DNA from: a virus
Length of the DNA stretch: 23,128 nt
Reading direction: 5' to 3' (one strand)
IMG/VR virus record: IMGVR_UViG_3300022602_000446
Span: 1-23,128 of that record
Position 1 is the stretch's first letter. Every line of letters begins with the position of its first letter. Shown here piece by piece: positions 6,429 to 12,299 of the stretch. Below the pieces are notes generated by a model. The model worked only from the letters and a program-made list of their open reading frames with translations, did no database searches and was not told the DNA's origin. The position numbers and the translations under genes were made by a program.

Positions 6429-6443
6429 CTACCAATAGGGTAA
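6429..6443. promoter_or_regulatory. Operator-like repeat OL1: CTACC-AATAG-GGTAA
   Basis: Core TACC-AATAG-GGTA is identical to the site at 2026-2038. It covers the expected start point of the leftward promoter (-10 box at 6443-6448), a position at which a bound repressor would block initiation. Confidence 0.6.
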
Positions 6444-6448
6444 TTATA
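6443..6448 (-). promoter_or_regulatory. Leftward promoter -10 box (early operon)
   Basis: Perfect TATAAT on the minus strand; start expected near 6436, giving a leader of about 285 nt before the ATPase ATG at 6150. No good -35 hexamer is seen 16-18 bp upstream (TTACCA lies at 19 bp spacing), so the promoter may be weak alone or activated by a bound protein. The box sits between the two operator-like repeats. Confidence 0.5.
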
Positions 6449-6458
6449 CAGGGTAAAG

Positions 6459-6473
6459 CTACCAAAATGGTAA
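6459..6473. promoter_or_regulatory. Operator-like repeat OL2: CTACC-AAAAT-GGTAA
   Basis: Same TACC/GGTA arms with a different 5-bp spacer. Its centre is 30 bp from OL1, close to three helical turns, compatible with cooperative binding. It overlaps the -35 side of the leftward promoter. A half-site GGGTA (6452-6455 region) lies between the two. Confidence 0.6.
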
Positions 6474-6669
6474 TTTTAGGGGCATTTTTGCCACAGATTT
6501 AGAAAAAGTCTTTAAAATCAATGACTTACAGGGTTTTTTTAGGGGCTTAGGGGAGCTGACAGGTCAAAAGTGCCTATTTTTTAGGCAGAATACAGGGATT
6601 ATTAGGGTTTTCCCTATGTTTACCAGCAGGCAGGAATTTTGGGGGGATATTATCTCGGCTGGATTGATT
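6474..6669. other. Gene-free stretch with three small hairpins
   Basis: No gene is seen. Perfect small inverted repeats occur at 6481-6492 (GGCA/TGCC, T4 loop), 6571-6587 (TGCCTA/TAGGCA, T5 loop) and 6603-6616 (TAGGG/CCCTA, T4 loop). TACAGGG recurs at 6447, 6527 and 6591. Together with the large hairpin to the right it forms a repeat-dense control region. Confidence 0.4.
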
Positions 6670-6779
6670 AACAGTTTTAATTAACAGTTTATCTCTCGTT
6701 TTTATATCTTCTCTCTATTATATAGAGAGAAGATATAAAGTTACTTCAAACTGTTCGCAACTGTAAAGTTAAAACTGTT
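6670..6779. repeat. Perfect 18-bp hairpin flanked by AACAGTTT inverted clusters; candidate origin
   Basis: Arms 6701-6718 and 6722-6739 are perfect complements with a 3-nt loop. Left of it AACAGTTT occurs at 6670-6677 and 6683-6690. To the right the complement AAACTGTT occurs at 6748-6755 and 6772-6779, plus a partial AACTGTA at 6759-6765. The whole is roughly symmetrical about the hairpin and AT-rich. Such an arrangement suits an origin or multimeric protein-binding site in the divergent control region. Function is inference. Confidence 0.5.
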
Positions 6780-6834
6780 CACTATAAAGTTATTATTTAT
6801 TATCTGTTCTCGCTGTAGGTGAATATACCAATTC

Positions 6835-6862
6835 AATATTATTTTGATTATGAGATAATATT
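6835..6862 (+). promoter_or_regulatory. Inverted repeat just upstream of the PAPS-reductase-like gene
   Basis: AATATTAT (6835-6842) and ATAATATT (6855-6862) are perfect 8-bp complements with a 12-nt loop, ending 5 nt before the AAGGGAG ribosome binding site. It could modulate translation or bind a regulator; all A-T pairs, so a weak RNA hairpin. Confidence 0.3.
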
Positions 6863-6878
6863 AACTAAGGGAGATTGT

Positions 6879-7601
6879 ATGATTCATTTTGAAAGAGCAA
6901 AAAATTCTGAAGAAGTTATTCAGCAGATCAGAGGAGTAACCCCTGACACGCTACTAGCTTTTTCTTGCGGTAAGGATTCAATAGCATCATGGCTGGCAAT
7001 CAGAGATCACTTCGATACCATTGTTCCGTTCTATATGTATTTGATTCCCGGCAATTTATCATTCATTGAAGAATCGCTTCAATACTATGAAGATTTCTTT
7101 GATACCAAAATAGTAAGGATGCCACACGATTCCCTATACAGGATGCTCAATGGCATGACCTTCCAGCCACCTGAAAGACTTCGGTTTATGCAAAAGCTAG
7201 ACCTGCAAGAGCCAAACAGGGAAGACACGGCTTATGCCGTTGCTTATGACAATGATTTAGACCCTGATGTAGTCTTTACTGCAATCGGGGTTAGACAGAA
7301 CGATTCAATTCAACGCAGGTTAGCCATTCAAAAGCATGGGGCTATCAATACCACTCAAAGGCATTACTATCCCGTCTATGACTGGTCAAAGCAAAGGCTT
7401 ATTGATGAGATTAAAAAGGCAGGGGTAAAACTTCCAGTAGATTACAACCTATTCGGCAGAAGCTTTGACGGATTAGATTTAAGATTTATTTATCAGATTA
7501 AAAAGCATTACCCATTGGATTATCAAAAGATACTCGAATGGTTTCCATTAGTCGAAGTTGAAATATATAGATATGAATTTGCTATGAAAGGGCATACATA
7601 A
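6879..7601 (+). CDS. PAPS-reductase-like PP-loop protein
   Basis: 240 residues. The nucleotide-binding PP-loop is SCGKDS (29-34), with Cys in place of the usual Gly of SGGKDS. The downstream block GVRQNDSIQRR (137-147) and YYPVYDWS (163-170) fit the adenylyl-handling fold of the phosphoadenosine phosphosulfate reductase family, which includes DndC-like and many phage members. No C-terminal ECGLH-type reductase motif is visible, so sulfate reduction is doubtful and an adenylation or sulfur-transfer role is possible. The ATG at 6879 follows AAGGGAG; an upstream GTG at 6819 is in frame but lacks a ribosome binding site. It overlaps the next gene by one base (TAATG). Confidence 0.8.
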   Translation: MIHFERAKNSEEVIQQIRGVTPDTLLAFSCGKDSIASWLAIRDHFDTIVPFYMYLIPGNLSFIEESLQYYEDFFDTKIVRMPHDSLYRMLNGMTFQPPERLRFMQKLDLQEPNREDTAYAVAYDNDLDPDVVFTAIGVRQNDSIQRRLAIQKHGAINTTQRHYYPVYDWSKQRLIDEIKKAGVKLPVDYNLFGRSFDGLDLRFIYQIKKHYPLDYQKILEWFPLVEVEIYRYEFAMKGHT

Positions 7602-8047
7602 TGAGTATCAAGATCGGGTCAGGCACAGGGTCTGGCATTAAGCTTGGCGGTACAGGTGTAAGCCTATCCATTGGTGGTAAGCCATCTATTGGTGTAGGTG
7701 CAAAGCAAGGACATCCGTTTGATGTCATCGAATACACAGGCAATGATGAAATAGATGCCGAACAGGAATTCAATGAAGTCCAAAAGGGCTTTATGGAAAG
7801 AAACAGGGCAGAACAGGAAAGATTCCGCCTAGCTACAGATTCTGAATATTGGTGCTGTCTAGTATTTCAAAGCAGAGAACAGAAAGAACAATTCCTACAC
7901 GCCATGAAATGGATGGTGCATGGGGATAAATATATTGATGGCGTTAAAGTAGCAAAATCACTTAATGTTGAGTTAAACTCCGTAAAAGTACCGTACAACA
8001 CTTCTGAAGGTAAGTCGGTTACTCAGAATTTAAAAGACCTAACCTAA
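7601..8047 (+). CDS. Hypothetical phage protein with Gly-rich N-terminus
   Basis: 148 residues. The first about 35 residues are a Gly/Ser repeat-like segment (MSIKIGSGTGSGIKLGG, VSLSIGG), followed by an acidic helix (EIDAEQEFNEVQKGFMERNR) and a folded C-terminal part (EYWCCLVFQSREQKEQFL, GDKYIDGVKVAKSL). Proteins of this C-terminal style occur near terminase genes in other phages, but no function is known to me. Translation is coupled to the preceding PP-loop gene through TAATG, with AAAGGG upstream, so the two may work together. Confidence 0.7.
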   Translation: MSIKIGSGTGSGIKLGGTGVSLSIGGKPSIGVGAKQGHPFDVIEYTGNDEIDAEQEFNEVQKGFMERNRAEQERFRLATDSEYWCCLVFQSREQKEQFLHAMKWMVHGDKYIDGVKVAKSLNVELNSVKVPYNTSEGKSVTQNLKDLT

Positions 8048-8112
8048 AGTTAAGCCTTTTAAATGGGGATGGGAAACCATCGTTTATGAAGTAATTTTAC
8101 AGGAGAATTCCT

Positions 8113-8280
8113 ATGGCAGTCGCAAAAAAGAAAGTAGTGGCTAAAAAGAAGCCTAAAGTTGTAGCTAAGAAAGCAGCACCTAAGAAAAAGGGTGTTACTC
8201 GTGTTACAGGTAAGAAAGCAGCTAAGAAGCCAACAGCCCGTGCTAAGAGCGCAAGCAAAGCAAGAGCATCGGCAACCTAA
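8113..8280 (+). CDS. Histone-H1-like Lys/Ala-rich basic protein (55 aa)
   Basis: The frame encodes a protein starting MAVAKKKVVAKKKPKVVAKK, with more KKAAPKKK and GKKAAKKPTARAKS blocks, ending KARASAT. About a third of residues are Lys or Arg and there is no acidic residue, as in bacterial H1-like and AlgP-type C-terminal tails. It should be disordered and bind nucleic acid electrostatically. The start is well supported by AGGAG 7 nt upstream and the frame ends at TAA. It is followed by a strong hairpin terminator. A role in DNA condensation for packaging or in host nucleoid takeover is inference from composition and location just before terminase. Confidence 0.8.
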   Translation: MAVAKKKVVAKKKPKVVAKKAAPKKKGVTRVTGKKAAKKPTARAKSASKARASAT

Positions 8281-8282
8281 TT

Positions 8283-8347
8283 AGATGGGCAGTATCTTAT
8301 TACAGTTTCCCTTATAAGCTCTCGTAAGATACTAGCCCCATCTTTTT
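8283..8347 (+). terminator. Long-stem rho-independent terminator after the H1-like gene
   Basis: AGATGGG (8283-8289) pairs with CCCATCT (8337-8343), and AGTATCTTA (8291-8299) pairs with TAAGATACT (8325-8333). A small internal loop separates the two helices, the apical loop is 25 nt, and TTTTT ends the structure. It sits 2 nt after the stop codon and only 16 nt before the terminase small subunit ATG, so packaging genes need read-through or a promoter within this element. Confidence 0.75.
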
Positions 8348-8362
8348 ATTAGATAATGAATC

Positions 8363-8785
8363 ATGAGCGAAGAACACAATTCACCTACAGACAAAGAAGA
8401 ACCCGTCAATAAGACAGGAAGACCTGAGTTTGAAATTACTCAAGAGGTAATAGATCAGGCAGAGTTACTCGCATCACAGGGATTGACACAACAACAGATA
8501 GCTCTTGCATTGGGCATGGGTGAAACAACTCTTTACGAGAAAAAGAGGAATTTTCCGCAGTTTGCACAGGCTATAAAAGCTGGCAAGGCAAAAGGTGTCG
8601 CAATGGTCGCTGAGAAGCTCATGGAAAAAGCAATGGCAATGGATACCACTTCCATTCTGTTCTATTTGAAATGTCAGGGCGGATGGCGTGATACTCCAGA
8701 GCAGACATCAACTGACACGGGTACAATCAATATCAGGATTCATGGTGGTCCTGATTCCGACATCAAGGTAGAGCCTAAAGCCTAA
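8363..8785 (+). CDS. terS: Terminase small subunit
   Basis: 140 residues. A helix-turn-helix covers about 28-65 (QEVIDQAELLASQGLTQQQI then ALGMGETTLYEKKRNFPQF), the DNA-recognition fold of phage TerS proteins. The rest contains a helical segment (FAQAIKAGKAKGVAMVAEKL) likely used for oligomer formation, and a polar C-terminus. Known role: binds the packaging site and regulates the large subunit. It lies immediately before TerL, sharing one base (TAATG). No clear Shine-Dalgarno is seen before its ATG; the upstream sequence is TTAGATAATGAATC, so initiation may be weak. Confidence 0.88.
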   Translation: MSEEHNSPTDKEEPVNKTGRPEFEITQEVIDQAELLASQGLTQQQIALALGMGETTLYEKKRNFPQFAQAIKAGKAKGVAMVAEKLMEKAMAMDTTSILFYLKCQGGWRDTPEQTSTDTGTINIRIHGGPDSDIKVEPKA

Positions 8786-10077
8786 TGGATGCCTACGATT
8801 ATGAAATCTTCTTGCCAACATTCCACGAAGGGCAGAAGAAAGCATGGGATGGCAGAGGAAGATTCACCGCATTAAGAGCAGGCAGGCGTATGGGTAAGAC
8901 TGCTATGATGCAGGCTATCGCTTGCCGTAAGGTAGCAGAAGGAAAGAATGTCGGATGGTTTGCTCCTTCATTCAAACTGTTATCAGAAGCCTATACAGAG
9001 ATCAGCGAGATGATCGCTCCCATCATTAGCGGGCAGAGCAGAACGCAGGGCATTATCAGAACCAAGACTGGTGGTCGGATAGACTTTTGGTCATTGGAAA
9101 ATGAAAGGGCTGGTCGCTCTCGTAAATACCATGTGGTAATGCTCGATGAGGTAGCCTTTGCCAAGAACTCCAACATGATGAAGATATGGGACACGGCTAT
9201 CAAGCCTACGCTCCTAGACTATGTGGGTGAATGCTGGGCAGGAAGTACCCCAAATGGTATTGATCCTGAGAACTTCTTTTGGCGGATATGCAACGAGCCT
9301 GAGCATGAGTTTGTAGACTTCCACGCTCCATCGGCTATCAATCCATACCTTCCAGCTAGTGAATTAGAGAAGCTCCGCATTACAAGCCATCCATTAGTCT
9401 ATAAGCAAGAGTACCTCGCAGAGTTCATCGACTGGGGTGGCGAAGCCTTCTTTTCCATTGATAAACTCATGGTCGACAATAAACCTGTTGATTACCCTGA
9501 GAGATCCGATTATGTGTTTGCAGTCATGGACACTGCAATCAAAGGTGGGCAAGAGCATGACGGCACAGCTATCATTTATTTCAGCTATGACGACTTTGCA
9601 GACAAAGGTTATAAGCTCACGATTCTTGACTATGATGTGATTCAGGTAGACGGAGCATTGTTGGAAAGCTGGATGCCATCACAGTTTGAACTCGTTGATA
9701 AATATCACAAGCAATGTGGCGGAAGATATGACCCAATGGGTATTTGGATCGAAGATGCGTCTACTGGTTCTATTCTTTTGCAACAGGGTATGAACAAGGG
9801 ATGGAACACGCAGAAGATTGATTCAGGTCTTACCAGTGTAGGTAAAGACGAAAGAGCTATTTCTGTTTCTAGCTATTTTGAGCAGGGAATGATTAAAATA
9901 TCACAACACGCTTATGACAAGCTGGTAAATTTCAAAGGTGCTACTAGAAACCACTTGCTCTCGCAGGTAACTACCTTTAGGATTGGCGATAAGGATGCCC
10001 ATTCTAGGGCAGATGATTTGCTCGATTGCATGGTCTATGGTCTAGCGATAACTTGCGGTAATAGAGAAGGATATTAA
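8785..10077 (+). CDS. terL: Terminase large subunit (packaging ATPase and nuclease)
   Basis: 430 residues, normal for the family. ATPase domain: Walker A AGRRMGKT (32-39), Walker B VVMLDE (117-122) with catalytic E122, and coupling motif GST (153-155). Nuclease domain: FAVMDTAIKGG with D249, WIEDAS with E323/D324, and RADDLLDCMVYG with D410/D411/D414, the acidic cluster of the RNase H-like fold. It translocates DNA into the prohead and cuts the concatemer. Start overlaps the TerS stop. The portal gene follows 2 nt later, as usual. Confidence 0.95.
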   Translation: MDAYDYEIFLPTFHEGQKKAWDGRGRFTALRAGRRMGKTAMMQAIACRKVAEGKNVGWFAPSFKLLSEAYTEISEMIAPIISGQSRTQGIIRTKTGGRIDFWSLENERAGRSRKYHVVMLDEVAFAKNSNMMKIWDTAIKPTLLDYVGECWAGSTPNGIDPENFFWRICNEPEHEFVDFHAPSAINPYLPASELEKLRITSHPLVYKQEYLAEFIDWGGEAFFSIDKLMVDNKPVDYPERSDYVFAVMDTAIKGGQEHDGTAIIYFSYDDFADKGYKLTILDYDVIQVDGALLESWMPSQFELVDKYHKQCGGRYDPMGIWIEDASTGSILLQQGMNKGWNTQKIDSGLTSVGKDERAISVSSYFEQGMIKISQHAYDKLVNFKGATRNHLLSQVTTFRIGDKDAHSRADDLLDCMVYGLAITCGNREGY

Positions 10078-10079
10078 AG

Positions 10080-11495
10080 ATGTCTGATATAACAGTTAAT
10101 GGATCGCTAGTTCCGTCTTACCTTGTAAGCATTCTCAATTCTAATGTGCAACCGGGTTCGGATATTGGGTATGACCTTTGCAAAACCTTATGGCAATTCC
10201 ATCCATTGGCTGGAAAAATGGTCGAGAAGCCCGTCAGACTGGCATTGAGCAAACCTAGGGTTATCAATGTGGACATTCATCCGAAGGATATGCTCATCAA
10301 AGCATTCCAACGGGAATGGGATAGCTTGGGCGCAACAAACCATATTAGGGATGTGATGTATATCACTCGTGTATATGGCGCAGGGGCTATCGTTTTTGGT
10401 GCAGAAGGCATACCAACAGATCAACCGATTGACCCTTGGAAACTGCCAGACCTAAACCTATACTTTAATCAGTTAGATCCGCTTAACTTGGCTGGCTCGA
10501 TTGTTACCAATCAGAACCCTAATGCTCCCGATTTTCAAAAGCCATTGCCTTATGTAACGGCAGCAGGACAGGCTTATCATCCAAGCCGTAGTTGCGTGAT
10601 GTTCAATAACACACCAATCTACTTACGCTTTCAATCTTCATCTTTTGGCTTTACTGGTAGATCCATCTTCCAAAGATCGTTCTATCCAATGAAATCCTTT
10701 GTTCAATCCATGATTACGGATGACATGGTAACTGTAAAGGCTGGACTGTTAATTGCCAAAATGAAGCAATCGAACAGTATCGTCAATAAAGCCATGCAGA
10801 TTGCGGCTGGTGTTAAGAGAACCGCATTACAGTCTGGGGCTACCAATAATGTCCTATCTATTGATATTGAAGAAGAAATCTCGGCTATTGACCTGAATAA
10901 CACTTCAACGGCTATGACTACAGCCAGAGATAACATCATCGCCAATATCGCTGCGGCTTCAGATGTTCCAGCCATGTTGCTTAAAGATGAAGCATTGACT
11001 AGCGGATTCGGTGAAGGTACAGAAGATGCCAAAGCCATCATGCAATATATTGACGGCATTAGGGAAGATATGAGAACCCTATTTGAGTTTTTTGACAATA
11101 TCGTCATGCACAGGGCTTGGAATAAACAGTTTTATGAAGCCGTCAAAAATGCCTATCCTGATATGTACAGGGATAAGTCATACGAAGAAGCGTTTTATAT
11201 GTGGAAAGATGAATTCAAGCCTGAGTGGGAAAGCCTGCTCGATGAGCCTGATTCTGATAAAGCACAAGCTAATGATGTCCGATTAAAAGGATTAACTGAG
11301 ATTGCTAGAACCATTATGCCTAGCGTTGATCAGCAAAATAAAGCAAAGATTATCCAATGGATAGCAGATAATCTCAATGAAATGCCCGATGCGTTTGTAT
11401 CTGACCTAGAATTGGATTATGAAGAAATTGGGGCTTATGAACCGCCAGTAGTTCAACCTGAAGAAAATAAGATTCCAAAGCCAAGTGAATCATGA
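10080..11495 (+). CDS. Portal protein (DUF1073 type)
   Basis: 471 residues, typical for portal subunits. DUF1073-style landmarks are VYGAGAIVFG in the N-terminal third, a central long-helix region (TARDNIIANIAAASDVPAML), and SGFGEGTEDAKAIMQYIDGI, the variant of the conserved S-G-x-G-E/D block in these portals. The last 50 residues are acidic and proline-rich (PPVVQPEENKIPKPSES). It forms the dodecameric ring through which DNA enters, docking TerL. The position between TerL and the MuF-like gene confirms the call; its stop overlaps the next start as ATGA. Confidence 0.9.
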   Translation: MSDITVNGSLVPSYLVSILNSNVQPGSDIGYDLCKTLWQFHPLAGKMVEKPVRLALSKPRVINVDIHPKDMLIKAFQREWDSLGATNHIRDVMYITRVYGAGAIVFGAEGIPTDQPIDPWKLPDLNLYFNQLDPLNLAGSIVTNQNPNAPDFQKPLPYVTAAGQAYHPSRSCVMFNNTPIYLRFQSSSFGFTGRSIFQRSFYPMKSFVQSMITDDMVTVKAGLLIAKMKQSNSIVNKAMQIAAGVKRTALQSGATNNVLSIDIEEEISAIDLNNTSTAMTTARDNIIANIAAASDVPAMLLKDEALTSGFGEGTEDAKAIMQYIDGIREDMRTLFEFFDNIVMHRAWNKQFYEAVKNAYPDMYRDKSYEEAFYMWKDEFKPEWESLLDEPDSDKAQANDVRLKGLTEIARTIMPSVDQQNKAKIIQWIADNLNEMPDAFVSDLELDYEEIGAYEPPVVQPEENKIPKPSES

Positions 11496-12289
11496 CCTTT
11501 TATGAGGTAATTAACTCGGCTATTGCCGACTTTCTCAAACATGGGTTTGATGATGTCAACCGCCTAGATAAATGGCTTTTGCAAATCAAACTGTCCGCTC
11601 ATAATCATTTAATGAGTGAAAGAGAAATGCAGGCTAAGATGGAAAAATCTTTGCATAGTGCGTTTAATAGACTTGTTACCAAAAATGGATTAGTTAGCAA
11701 GGATGTCAGCAAGTACGATATTACTAAGCTATCAGGAAAGCTCAGGGCAGAACTAGACAGACGGATTATTGCTTCAGCTAATCTGATCAAATACGACAGA
11801 GAGCGTTCTATAAGCATGGTACTCCGCAGATTTGAAGGATGGGCAACCTCTATTCCTGCTGGCGGAACAAAGATTAAGCCAACCCCAAAAGAAAAAGCCA
11901 ACATTAAAAAAGGCATGAGTGATGTCGGATTTTGGCAAAGAAGAATTATTATTGATCAGACCCATAAGTTAATCGCCAACATTAACGATATTGTGGCTGT
12001 AGATAATGGAGCTATTGCGGCTCGGTGGCATAGTCATTGGAAACAGATAAACTATGATTACCGAAAAGATCATAAAGAGCGTGATAGTAAGATTTACGCC
12101 ATTAGAGATTCATGGGCTGTTAAAGAAGGTTACATAAATCCGATTAACGGATATACTGATGACATTACTTCTCCCGGTGAGGAAGTATTCTGTCGGTGCA
12201 ATTATGTTTATTTGTATAACTTGCGTCAGGTTAAAGATTTATTAACCAAAAAGGGTTTAATGGCGTTACAATCACCAAAAAATACTTAA
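11492..12289 (+). CDS. MuF/SPP1 gp7-like minor head (head morphogenesis) protein
   Basis: 265 residues. The C-terminal third has the family signature: DHKERDSKIYAIRDSW (193-208) and SPGEEVFCRC (227-236), where the paired cysteines end the MuF fold. The N-terminal half is helical and basic. Known relatives are minor capsid proteins bound to the portal and sometimes injected with DNA. ATGA coupling with the portal gene suggests stoichiometric assembly at the portal vertex. No toxin domain is attached, as MuF proteins sometimes carry. Confidence 0.85.
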   Translation: MTFYEVINSAIADFLKHGFDDVNRLDKWLLQIKLSAHNHLMSEREMQAKMEKSLHSAFNRLVTKNGLVSKDVSKYDITKLSGKLRAELDRRIIASANLIKYDRERSISMVLRRFEGWATSIPAGGTKIKPTPKEKANIKKGMSDVGFWQRRIIIDQTHKLIANINDIVAVDNGAIAARWHSHWKQINYDYRKDHKERDSKIYAIRDSWAVKEGYINPINGYTDDITSPGEEVFCRCNYVYLYNLRQVKDLLTKKGLMALQSPKNT

Positions 12290-12299
12290 GGTATTCCCT

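Noticed and set aside
6447-6597. TACAGGG recurring at 6447, 6527, 6591 and again at 17328
   Set aside because: Spacing is irregular and the last copy is explained by a ribosome binding site; too short to claim as a regulatory motif.
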